Below are positions 28,572-37,708 of a stretch of DNA of 48,139 nucleotides, in pieces; position 1 is the first letter of the stretch; every line of letters begins with the position of its first letter. This stretch comes from Opitutaceae bacterium (GTDB taxonomy: Bacteria > Verrucomicrobiota > Verrucomicrobiia > Opitutales > Opitutaceae): assembly GCA_027485815.1 (NCBI GenBank), contig JAIXQE010000188.1:1-48139 (forward strand), given 5' to 3'. Below the pieces are notes generated by a model that was not told where the DNA came from, did no database searches, and saw nothing but the letters and a program-made list of their open reading frames with translations. Position numbers and translations under genes: made by a program.

Positions 28572-29417
28572 TCAGGGTTGGGGCCAGTCGCGCCAGAGCC
28601 AGCGCAGGGTGTCGGCGAAGATGCTGCCCCCGTGCTGGGCGCTGTGGCCGCCGTCGCCGAGGACGAGGCGGTGGTCGTAGCCGGCGAAGGCGAGGGCGGC
28701 GGCCAGCTCGCGGTTGGCGAGGGGCCAGTTGCCGTGGAGGTTGTCGAGGTCGTTGACGCCTTCCTGGAGGAAGACGCGGAGCGGCTTCGCGGGCTTGGTC
28801 TGCCGGATGATCCCGGGGTAGGCGTAGCCGCCCCGGATGTTGGTGTAGCTGCCGATGTGGCTGATGACCTTGCGGAACTGGTCGGGACGCTCCCACGCCA
28901 CGGTGAAGGCGGCGATCGCGCCCGAGCTGTTGCCGGCGACGGCGCGGCCGGCGGGGTCGGCGGTGACGTTCAGGCCCCGCGTGGCGGCGGGCAGGAGTTC
29001 CTCCAGCAGGAAGCGGGCGTTGGTGTCGCCGAGGGAATCGTACTCGAGGCTCCGGTGGTTGCGCGGCGGTGCGCCCGGCTCGGCGGAGGGAACGACGCCG
29101 GGGTTCACGCCGACGGCGATCAGGACGGGGATTTCGCGGCGGGCGATCAGCTCGTCGAGGACGGCGGGCAGCTTGAAGGCGCCCTTGGGGTTGAAGAACC
29201 CGGCGCCGTCGAAGCACACCAGCAGGCAGGCGGGCCGCGCCGGGTCGTACTGGGCGGGCACGTAGACCTGGTACTCGCGCGTGGTGCCGGGGTAGATCCG
29301 GCTGGTCGCGAAGGTGCCGGTGCGGATCTCGCCGCGGGGCACGGCGGGGGCCGGATCGGCGGCGAGGGCGCGCGGGAGCGCGGCGAGCAGGGCGAGGAGG
29401 AGGAGCGGGAGGGGCAC
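28572..29417 (-). CDS. Secreted esterase, CE1/enterochelin-esterase-like
   Basis: 281 residues. Signal peptide (PLPLLLLALLAALPRALA). Single alpha/beta-hydrolase domain paralogous to the N-terminal half of the next gene: REYQVYVPAQYDP, LLVCFDGAGFF, NHRSLEYDSLGDTNARFLLEELLP in parts, nucleophile elbow GNSSG (162-166; Ser-164), and GGHSAQHGGSIFADTLRWLWRDW with the probable catalytic His. The start is GTG 29417. The gene follows the second binding-protein gene after 8 bases, so it is co-transcribed with the ABC importer. The natural ester substrate is unknown; feruloyl/acetyl-sugar esters, siderophore lactones or esterified peptides all fit the family. Confidence 0.86.
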   Translation of the reverse strand: MPLPLLLLALLAALPRALAADPAPAVPRGEIRTGTFATSRIYPGTTREYQVYVPAQYDPARPACLLVCFDGAGFFNPKGAFKLPAVLDELIARREIPVLIAVGVNPGVVPSAEPGAPPRNHRSLEYDSLGDTNARFLLEELLPAATRGLNVTADPAGRAVAGNSSGAIAAFTVAWERPDQFRKVISHIGSYTNIRGGYAYPGIIRQTKPAKPLRVFLQEGVNDLDNLHGNWPLANRELAAALAFAGYDHRLVLGDGGHSAQHGGSIFADTLRWLWRDWPQP

Positions 29418-29425
29418 GGGGAAGA

Positions 29426-31441
29426 TCAGGGTTCGCGGAACTGGTCGAAGCGCTGGAGGCCGCCGGGGAACGTGCGGCCGGAGCGGCGGGCCGCCTCGAC
29501 CTCCGCCTGTTCCGCCGGGTCGATCCAGTGCACGAAGAATTCCTCGAGGTTGCGGCTCTGCATCGGGTTAAAGCCCGCGGGCCACTTCACGTGGCGCCAG
29601 TACGCGCCGCGGTAGAAGGGTGTCGACCAGCCGTTGATCCAGGTGGCGTCCGCGAAGATCAGTTCCTCGATTTCCGCCGCCAGCCGCTTCACCTCGGCGA
29701 GCGTCTCCGCGCGGTCGTAGGCCTCGATCAGCAGGTCGAGCGCCGGCACGAAGGTCATCGTCATGTTGTTCGTCTGGGTGCGGAGCTGGGTGGGCGCGGG
29801 GTTGGCGACCGAGCCGGTGGCGACGGGCGTCGGCCGGCCGTCGCGGGTGTAGGCGTCGTGGTACGCGTTGCTGCCGTGGTAGAGCTCCCAGTAGCGCGGG
29901 TAGAGCTCCACCGAGCGGCTGAGGGCGACGAGCGCGATCTCGTGGTTCTTCTCCTGGGTCTTCTTGAAGCCGGTGGTACGGTCGAGCACCTCGAGCTTCA
30001 GTTCCACCCCGGCCTTGAGCGCCTCCTGCTTCAGGATCGGCAGCAGGTCCCGCAGGTCCTGGCGCCCGGTGGTCACGGTGAACGACAGGCGCCGGCCGGC
30101 GGCGTCGGCGAGGATCCCGTCGGCGCCCTGCTGGGTGAAGCCGGCCCGGGCGAAGGCGGCGCGGGCCGCCACGGGATCAAACGGCCGCGGCCGCAGCGTC
30201 GGGTGCATCCGCCAGCCGTAGCCGTCGGAACGGGTCTGCAGGCGCACGGCATCGCCGCGGAAGAACTGCTGGCAGACCAGGTCGAAGTTCACCGCGTGGT
30301 GCAGGCCGATGCGGACGTCCGGCTGGTCGAGCGGGGGCCGGGCGCGGTTGAGCCACAGGCCCCAGTCCGGCTGCGGCACGCGGTTGAAGAACTGGAAGCG
30401 CAGGATGCGGCCGGCGGCCACCTCGGGGTGGGTTTCCGGCAGGGTCTCGTACCAATGCTTGGGCGTCCCGAGGGTGATGGCGTCGAGGTTGCCGCGGGCG
30501 AAGGCCTCCACCGCCTTGTCCGGGTCGCGCACGACCTCGAGGCGGAAACGGTCGAAGTTGTAGCGGCCGCGGAAGAACCGCTTGTCCGCCGCCCACCAGG
30601 CCTTGACGCGGGTGAGGGTGACGGCGCGGCCCTTGTCGACGTCGCGGTCGCGCAGCTCGTAGGCGCCGACCTTCGGGGTGTTGCGCCACTGGAAGCGCTC
30701 GATCCACCCGGGCCCGAAGTCCGCGTAGGCGTGGCGCGGGTAGGGGGAGAAGTTGCCGAGGCGCGTCGCGAGGTCCGGCTTCCGCTCCGGGTGCACGAGC
30801 GCGAACGTGAGCCGGTCGTACACGATCAGCCGGGTGTAATTCTTGGTGTAGAAATCGTTGTACCACGGCTGGCCGAGGTGCGGGCTGCGGAGGAAATAGA
30901 AGGTGAACACCACGTCGTCCGTGGTCAGCGGCCGCCCGTCGGACCAGCGCGCCGCCGGATCGATGCGGTAATAGGTGGTCGCGCTCGCCGCGTCGACGGC
31001 CCACTGGCGGGTGAGGCCGGGATAGCCGGCGTCGGGCAGGTTCGGGTGGCGCTCGATGAAGCGGGGCTCGACGTAATCGAGGAGGAACGCCCGGATGCCC
31101 CCGGTCGCGTCCGGGCCGATGGTCCGCAGGGTGCGCGGGAAGTCCGGGATGAAGGTGGTGTAGGTCCCGCCCTTGCGGGCCGCCGGATCCGCGAACTCCG
31201 GGAGGTCCGCGCCGTCCTGCCAGGCGAGGTTCGCCGGCAGCTCGCTCAGGGGCCGGAAGGTGTAGAAGTCCGCCTGCTCCTTCAGCGTGCGCGCGAGGTC
31301 CTCCTCCATCACCGGCCCGGCCGCCGTCGTCGCGGTCTTCGGCGCGGCGGCGCCGGGCGCGGGCGGCGCCGGATCACGGCCGCACGCGGCCAGCAGCAGG
31401 CAGGCGAGGACGGCGAGGCGGGGCGGGTTGGGGCGGGGCAT
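29426..31441 (-). CDS. ABC importer substrate-binding lipoprotein (SBP family 5), second copy
   Basis: 671 residues. Lipoprotein signal LACLLLAAC with the lipobox Cys near residue 20, then a SBP_bac_5 (cluster C) fold: [47 protein letters not shown] in pieces, the DVRIGLHHAVNFDLVCQQFFRGDA hinge region, and a C-terminal [11 protein letters not shown] segment. It is longer than the oligopeptide-binding OppA (about 540), and like YejA (about 600) is of the large group. It is highly similar along its length to the product of 33478-35493 in the same operon, so the two arose by duplication. The substrate is probably a peptide or a peptide-like compound. Follows the OppF-like ATPase gene by 37 bases. 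Confidence 0.92.
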   Translation of the reverse strand: MPRPNPPRLAVLACLLLAACGRDPAPPAPGAAAPKTATTAAGPVMEEDLARTLKEQADFYTFRPLSELPANLAWQDGADLPEFADPAARKGGTYTTFIPDFPRTLRTIGPDATGGIRAFLLDYVEPRFIERHPNLPDAGYPGLTRQWAVDAASATTYYRIDPAARWSDGRPLTTDDVVFTFYFLRSPHLGQPWYNDFYTKNYTRLIVYDRLTFALVHPERKPDLATRLGNFSPYPRHAYADFGPGWIERFQWRNTPKVGAYELRDRDVDKGRAVTLTRVKAWWAADKRFFRGRYNFDRFRLEVVRDPDKAVEAFARGNLDAITLGTPKHWYETLPETHPEVAAGRILRFQFFNRVPQPDWGLWLNRARPPLDQPDVRIGLHHAVNFDLVCQQFFRGDAVRLQTRSDGYGWRMHPTLRPRPFDPVAARAAFARAGFTQQGADGILADAAGRRLSFTVTTGRQDLRDLLPILKQEALKAGVELKLEVLDRTTGFKKTQEKNHEIALVALSRSVELYPRYWELYHGSNAYHDAYTRDGRPTPVATGSVANPAPTQLRTQTNNMTMTFVPALDLLIEAYDRAETLAEVKRLAAEIEELIFADATWINGWSTPFYRGAYWRHVKWPAGFNPMQSRNLEEFFVHWIDPAEQAEVEAARRSGRTFPGGLQRFDQFREP

Positions 31442-31478
31442 GGGAGGAGGGGGGCGGGAGCGGCGCCCGCGGACCGAC

Positions 31479-32473
<995 letters not shown>

Positions 32474-32477
<4 letters not shown>

Positions 32478-33472
32478 CGGGGGGGCAGTTCGCGCCAGCG
32501 GTGGCAGGCGGTCTCGTGGCCGGGGCCGACGGCCTCGAGGGCCGGGGCCGTGGCGCAGCGGTCGACGCGGTGCGGGCAGCGGTTCTGGAAGCGGCAGCCG
32601 GCGGGCAGGTCCCGCAGGCCCGGGACCATCCCCTCGATCACGCGCAGGCGCGATTTGCGCGTGCCCTCGAGCCGCGGGATCGAGTCGAGCAGGCCTCGGG
32701 TGTAGGGATGCGCCGGGCGGTCGAAGATCGCCTCCACCGGCCCCGCCTCCGCGACGCGGCCCGCGTACATCACGATCACGTCATCGCAGGTCTCCGCGAT
32801 CACGCCGAGGTCGTGCGTGATCAGCACCACGGCCAGCCCGAGGTCCCGCTGCAGCGCCTGCATCAGCTCGAGGATCTGGGCCTGGATCGTGACGTCCAGC
32901 GCCGTGGTCGGTTCGTCCGCGATGACGACCGCCGGCTCGCAGGCCAGCGCCATCGCGATGACCACCCGCTGCCGCATCCCGCCCGAGAGCTGGTGCGGGT
33001 ACTCGTGCATCCGGACCTCCGGCGCGGGGATGCCGACCTTGCGCAGCATCTCGGTGCCCCGCCGCCAAGCCTCCGCCGGATCCTTGGTCCGGTGCAGGAG
33101 AAACACCTCGCTCAGCTGCCGGCCGATCGGCTGCACCGGATTGAGCGCCGTCATCGGCTCCTGGAAGATCATCCCGATCCGTCCGCCCCGGATGCGGTGC
33201 AGTTCGGCCGGCGGCAGGTTGGCCAGGTCGCGGCCCTCGAAGAGGATGCGCCCGCCCCGGATCTGGCCCATCGGCTGCGGCAGCAGCCGCATGATCGAGA
33301 GCGCCGTCACGCTCTTCCCGCAGCCCGACTCGCCCACGATCCCCAGCGTGCGGCCGCGGCGCACGTCGAAGCTCACCCCGTCGACCGCGGTCAGGCGGCC
33401 GGCGTCGGTGTCGAAGGTCGTGACGAGGTCGCGGACCGACAGGATGACGTCGTTGGCAGCGGGGGCGTCCAC
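32474..33472 (-). CDS. ABC importer ATPase, OppD/DppD-type
   Basis: 332 residues. Walker [10 protein letters not shown] (about 47-55), Q-loop [12 protein letters not shown], signature [16 protein letters not shown], Walker [14 protein letters not shown]-loop [11 protein letters not shown], and the C-terminal oligopeptide-type extension [15 protein letters not shown] with its cysteine cluster. Start codon GTG. It begins five bases after the stop of the first binding-protein gene and ends within the start of the OppF-like gene, so the set is tightly coupled. With its partner it powers the YejB/YejE-like permease pair encoded upstream. Confidence 0.93.
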
Positions 33473-33477
33473 GGGGA

Positions 33478-35493
33478 TCAGTTGCCCTTGAACTGGTCGA
33501 AGGTCCGCAGGCCGCCGGGGAACGTGCGGCCGCTGCGGCGGGCCTCGGCCGTCTCCTTCTGCAGTTCAGGTTCGATCCAGTGCACGAAGAATTCCTCGAG
33601 GTCGCGGGCCTGAGCGACGTTGAAGCCGGCCGGCCACCGCACGTGGCGCCAGGCGGCGCCGCGCAGGAACGGCCGCTGCCAGCCGTTCACCCAGGCGGCG
33701 TCGTCGTGGATGAGTTGCTCGATCTCGGCCGCGAGGCGCTTGATCTCGTCGAGGGTCTCCGCGCGGTCGTACGCCTCGATGAGGCGGTCGAGCTCCGGGA
33801 GGAAGGTCATCGTCATGTTGTTGGTCTGGACGACGACCTCGCGCGGCTGCGGGTTGGGCGTGGCGCCGGTGGCGACCTTGGACGGCTGGCCGTCCTTGGT
33901 GTAGGCGTCGGCGTAGGCGTTGGTGCCGTGGTACATCTCCCAGTAGCGGGGGTAGAGCTCGACGGAGCGGGAGAGCGCGGCGAGGGCGATCTCGTGGTTC
34001 TTCTCCTGGATCTTCTTCCAGCCCGTGGTGGTGTCCAGGATCTCGAGCTTGAACTCGAGGCCGGCCTTGAGGGCCTCCTGCTTGAGCACCGGCAGCAGGT
34101 CGCGCTGCGCCTGGCCGTAGGCGGTGATGGTGAAGGAGAGGCGCTGGCCGGCGGCGTTGCGCAGGACGCCGTCCTCCCCCTGCGTGGTGTAGCCGGCGCG
34201 GGCGAAGGCGGCGCGGGCCGCGACCGGATCGAAGGGCCGGGCGGTGATGGTCGGGTGCATCCGCCAGCCGTAACCGTCGGAGCGGGTCTGCATCTGCTCG
34301 GCGTCGCCGCGGAAGAACTGCGCGCAGACGAGGGCGATGTTGCTCGCGTGCTGGAGGCCGACGCGCACGTCGCGGTTGTCCAGGGGCGCCTTGGCCCGGT
34401 TGATCCACAGGCCCCAGTCGGGGCGCGGCGTGCGGTTGAAGAACTTGTAGCGGAGGATGCGGCCCGCGGCGACCTCCGGGTGGGTCTCCGGCAGCGTCTC
34501 GTACCAGTACTTCGGCAGGTTGAGGGGCATCAGGTCGAGGTCCCCGCGCGCGAACGCCTCGACGGCCTTGTCCGGATCGCGGATGACCTCGAGCCGGTAG
34601 CGGTCGGGATTGTAGCGGCCGCGGAAGAACCGCTTGTCGGCGGCCCACCAGTCCTTCACGCGGCTGAGCGTGACGGCGCGGCCTTTGTCGATGTCCTTCG
34701 CCTTCAGTTCGTAGGCGCCGAGCTTCGGGGTCTCGCGCCATTGGAAGCGCTCGATCCAGCCCGGGCCGAAGTCGGCGTAGGCGTGGCGGGGATAGGGCAC
34801 CCAGTTGCCGAAGCGCACGGCGAGGTCGGGTTTCCGCTCGGGGTGCACGGTGGCGAAGGTGAGGCGGTCGTAGACGATGAGCTGCCGGTAGTACTTCTTG
34901 TAGTAATCGTTGTACCACGGCTCGTTCAGGTGCGGGCTGCGCATGAAGTAGAGCGTGAAGATGACGTCGTCCGTGGTGAGCGGGCGCCCGTCCGACCAGC
35001 GGGCCCGCGGGTCGATGCGGTAATAGATGGTCTTGCCGTCGGGGCCGACGGCCCAGCTGGCGACGAGCCCGGCGTAGGCGCCGCCGGCGACGTTGGGGTG
35101 AGGGGCGATGAAGGGCGGTTCGACGTAGTCCAGCAGGTAGGGCCGGATGCCGCCGGTGGCGTCCGGGCCGATGGTGCGGAGGGTGCGCGGGAAATCCGGG
35201 ATGTAGTAGCTGAACGTCCCGCCCTTGCGGGCGTTCGGGTCCGCGAACTCCGGCAGCGCGGCGCCGTCCTGCCACGCGAGGCCGGCCGGCAGTTCCGCGA
35301 GCGGCTTGAACACGTAGAAGTCCGGCTCGGCGGCGAGGGTGCGCTTCAGGTCCGCCTCCATTTCCGGGGCGGCGGGGGCAGCCGCGGTCCCGGTCGCAGG
35401 GGCTGCCCCGTCCTTCGGGGCGGAGGGACCGCAGCCGGCGGTGAGTAGCAGGGCGGCGGCGAGGAGCGGGAGGGACCGGAACGGCGGGCGCAT
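33478..35493 (-). CDS. ABC importer substrate-binding lipoprotein (SBP family 5), first copy
   Basis: 671 residues. Lipoprotein signal [11 protein letters not shown] with lipobox Cys near residue 21, an Ala/Pro-rich tether, then an SBP_bac_5 domain: [66 protein letters not shown] and the C-terminal [12 protein letters not shown], all matching the second copy block by block. It differs from the other copy at scattered positions, for example [19 protein letters not shown] versus DAITLGTPKHWYETLPE, where the ligand pocket may lie. It starts three bases after the YejE-like permease stop. Having a second copy suggests that the same permease serves two related ligands. Confidence 0.93.
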   Translation of the reverse strand: MRPPFRSLPLLAAALLLTAGCGPSAPKDGAAPATGTAAAPAAPEMEADLKRTLAAEPDFYVFKPLAELPAGLAWQDGAALPEFADPNARKGGTFSYYIPDFPRTLRTIGPDATGGIRPYLLDYVEPPFIAPHPNVAGGAYAGLVASWAVGPDGKTIYYRIDPRARWSDGRPLTTDDVIFTLYFMRSPHLNEPWYNDYYKKYYRQLIVYDRLTFATVHPERKPDLAVRFGNWVPYPRHAYADFGPGWIERFQWRETPKLGAYELKAKDIDKGRAVTLSRVKDWWAADKRFFRGRYNPDRYRLEVIRDPDKAVEAFARGDLDLMPLNLPKYWYETLPETHPEVAAGRILRYKFFNRTPRPDWGLWINRAKAPLDNRDVRVGLQHASNIALVCAQFFRGDAEQMQTRSDGYGWRMHPTITARPFDPVAARAAFARAGYTTQGEDGVLRNAAGQRLSFTITAYGQAQRDLLPVLKQEALKAGLEFKLEILDTTTGWKKIQEKNHEIALAALSRSVELYPRYWEMYHGTNAYADAYTKDGQPSKVATGATPNPQPREVVVQTNNMTMTFLPELDRLIEAYDRAETLDEIKRLAAEIEQLIHDDAAWVNGWQRPFLRGAAWRHVRWPAGFNVAQARDLEEFFVHWIEPELQKETAEARRSGRTFPGGLRTFDQFKGN

Positions 35494-35496
35494 GGG

Positions 35497-36570
35497 TTAC
35501 TGGTAAAGGGTGAACTTCTTCGGATCGAAGGCCTCGCGGATCGCCTCGCCGATGAACGTCACCAGGACGAGCACCAGCACGAGGGCGGAGAAGGCGGAGG
35601 CGACGATCCAGGGCGACTGCAGGTTGGAGGTGCCCTGGCGGAGCAGTTCCCCCCAGCTTGGCGTCGGCGGCGGCAGCCCGAAGCCGAGGAAGTCGAGCGC
35701 GGTCAGGGCGCTGATCGAACTCGCGATGGTGAAGGGGATGAAGGTGACGATCGTCGAGAGGACGTTCGGCAGGATGTGGCGGAAGAGGATCCGCGGCGTG
35801 GAGGCCCCGAGCACCTGCGCGGCGTGCACGTAGTCGCGCGCCTTCTCCCGGTAGGTCGCCGACCGCATGTAGTAGGTCATCCCGGTCCAGGAAAACAGCA
35901 CCACGATGGCCAGCAGCACGCCGAGGTTCATCCCGATCCCGGCGGGCACGATCGAGGCGACGATGATGACCACGAACAGGAACGGGATGTTGGACCAGAT
36001 CTCGATCAGGCGCTGGACGAGGAGGTCAAACCAGCCGCCGAAGTAGCCCATCAGGCAGCCGAGGCTGATGCCGACGGCGTAGGTGAGGAGGAGGAAGGCG
36101 GCGGCGAACGCGAGCGCGTTGCGGAACCCGTAGACGAGCCGGGCGAGGATGTCCCGGTTGATCTGATCGGTCCCGAGGAAGTTCTGGCGCGCCCAGTCCG
36201 GCGGCCGCGGGCGGAAGGTCTCCCCCGGGTGGCAGTTCTCGAGCGGGTTGTAAGGCACGGGCGGCAGCAGGACCCAGTTCTTCCCGACGGGCTCGGCGGC
36301 GAACTTCCGCTGCAGCTCCCGGTAGTTCACCTCGTAGGCGTAATCGAGGCCGAACTCCTTCCCGGTGTGGATGCGCCCGTAGGTGGGGAAGTGCCATTGG
36401 CCCTCGTGCCGCACCACCAGCGCGCGGCTGTTGACGAGCAACTCCGCCGCCAGCGACAGCACCACCGCGGTCGCCAGGATCAAAAACGACACGTACCCGC
36501 GCCGGATCGAGCGGAAGCGCTGCAGCTTCTTGCGCGTCAGCGGATCGAGGCGGAGCCGGGGCAGGTTCAT
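35497..36570 (-). CDS. yejE: ABC importer permease, YejE-type
   Basis: 357 residues. The N-terminal RFRSIRRGYVSFLILATAVVLSLAAELLVNSRALVVRHEGQWHFP (in pieces) closely follows E. coli YejE, including an extended periplasmic insert after TM1 with NFLGTDQINRDILARLVYGFR. Six membrane segments follow, with the binding-protein-dependent transport signature (ARDYVHAAQVLGAS...RHILPNVLSTIVTF) and the YejE ending SWGELLRQGTSNLQSPW...FIGEAIREAFDPKK. YejABEF in enterobacteria and alphaproteobacteria is known for import of peptides, microcin C and muropeptides. Begins 10 bases after the YejB-like permease gene. The permease type is certain, the ligand is not. Confidence 0.93.
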   Translation of the reverse strand: MNLPRLRLDPLTRKKLQRFRSIRRGYVSFLILATAVVLSLAAELLVNSRALVVRHEGQWHFPTYGRIHTGKEFGLDYAYEVNYRELQRKFAAEPVGKNWVLLPPVPYNPLENCHPGETFRPRPPDWARQNFLGTDQINRDILARLVYGFRNALAFAAAFLLLTYAVGISLGCLMGYFGGWFDLLVQRLIEIWSNIPFLFVVIIVASIVPAGIGMNLGVLLAIVVLFSWTGMTYYMRSATYREKARDYVHAAQVLGASTPRILFRHILPNVLSTIVTFIPFTIASSISALTALDFLGFGLPPPTPSWGELLRQGTSNLQSPWIVASAFSALVLVLVLVTFIGEAIREAFDPKKFTLYQ

Positions 36571-36580
36571 CGGCGGCGCG

Positions 36581-37597
36581 TCACTTGAACCGGATCCGCG
36601 GGTCGATCAGCGCGACCAGCACGTCCGCCAGGATGTGCCCCAGCAAAATCAGCACCGACGAGAGCAGCAGCACGCCCATCACCGTCGGGTAGTCGCGGTC
36701 CACCACCGAGGTGTACCCGAGCAGCCCCATCCCGTTGATGTCGAAGATGAACTCGATCAGGAACGAGCCCGTGACCAGCACGCTGAGGTGCTGGCCGAAG
36801 TGGGTGGCGATCGGGATGAGGGAGTTGGGCAGCGCGTGCCGCAGCACGGCCCGGCGGAACGTCACCCCCTTCGCCATCGCGGTGCGCACGAAGTCCGCCG
36901 CCAGGTTGTCCATCAGGTGGTTCTTCATCAGCAGGGTGACGAAGGCGAAGCTGCCCACGGTGTAGCAAACCAGCGGGAGGACGGCGTGGTGGAACAGATC
37001 CGCCGCCTTGCCCGCCAAGCTCAGGTCGGCGAAGCCCCGGCTGACGAACCCGCCCATCGGGAACCAGCCGAGGCGCGCCGAGAGGTACACGACCAGCAGG
37101 GCCCCGAGCGCGTAGCCCGGGATCGCGTAGCCGGTGAACACGACCGCGGACGAAACGTTGTCGATCCACGTCCGGTGCCGCACCGCCTTCACGATGCCCA
37201 GCGGGATGCAGACGCCGTAGACGAGAAGGGTGGTGACGAGGCCGTAGAGCAGGGACACGGGCAGGCGGTCCGCGATGATGTGGAGGACGGGCTCGTTGTA
37301 GCGGTAGGAGTTGCCGAGGTCGCCGCGCACGACCTTGCCCAGCCAGAGCAGGTAGGCCTCGAGGGGTGGCCGGTCGAAGCCGTAGTAGGCCTTGAGCTGG
37401 GCCATTTGCTCCTCCGAGATCGCGCCGCTGCCGATCTGGTTGGTCTGCGCGCCCCCCGCGTCCCCCATCCGCGCCTCCATCAGGGCCCGCTCGATCGGCC
37501 CGCCCGGCACCACCCGCGTGATCAGGAACACGATCAGCGTGATGCCCAGGAGGGTTGGGGGGATCAGCAGGAAGCGGCGGAGAAAGTAGTCCCGCAT
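36581..37597 (-). CDS. yejB: ABC importer permease, YejB-type
   Basis: 338 residues. YejB features: MRDYFLRRFLLIPPTLLGITLIVFLITRVVPGGPIE at the start (in pieces), a hydrophilic loop with EEQMAQLKAYYGFDRP, about six membrane segments, the EAA-type loop AAMAKGV..RAVLRHALPNSLIPI, and VTGSFLIEFIFDINGMGLLGYTSVVDRDYP at the C-terminal side, matching the YejB/DppB family. ATG 37597 is the proper start; the rest of the very long open frame up to 39988 is antisense to the protease gene and a composition artefact. First gene of the eight-gene importer operon; the promoter should lie in the 111-base gap to the divergent M16 protease gene. Confidence 0.93.
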   Translation of the reverse strand: MRDYFLRRFLLIPPTLLGITLIVFLITRVVPGGPIERALMEARMGDAGGAQTNQIGSGAISEEQMAQLKAYYGFDRPPLEAYLLWLGKVVRGDLGNSYRYNEPVLHIIADRLPVSLLYGLVTTLLVYGVCIPLGIVKAVRHRTWIDNVSSAVVFTGYAIPGYALGALLVVYLSARLGWFPMGGFVSRGFADLSLAGKAADLFHHAVLPLVCYTVGSFAFVTLLMKNHLMDNLAADFVRTAMAKGVTFRRAVLRHALPNSLIPIATHFGQHLSVLVTGSFLIEFIFDINGMGLLGYTSVVDRDYPTVMGVLLLSSVLILLGHILADVLVALIDPRIRFK

Positions 37598-37637
37598 GCG
37601 GGGGTCGGGTGAACCGGCGGAGCAGGACGCAACCGGG

Positions 37638-37674
37638 CCCCGGCCGCAAGCGTTACCGGCGGGCGCGGCCGGGG
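37638..37674. promoter_or_regulatory. Inverted repeat between importer operon and M16 protease gene
   Basis: Perfect 10-base arms CCCCGGCCGC (37638-37647) and GCGGCCGGGG (37665-37674) with a 17-base spacer occupy the centre of the 111-base divergent gap. The flanks continue the symmetry (CAAC on the left, GTTG on the right) after a small asymmetric insertion. It is a candidate operator or leader structure controlling both transcription units. Confidence 0.35.
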
Positions 37675-37708
37675 TTGAATCCGCGCCGCGAACCCGCACG
37701 GTGGCGGC

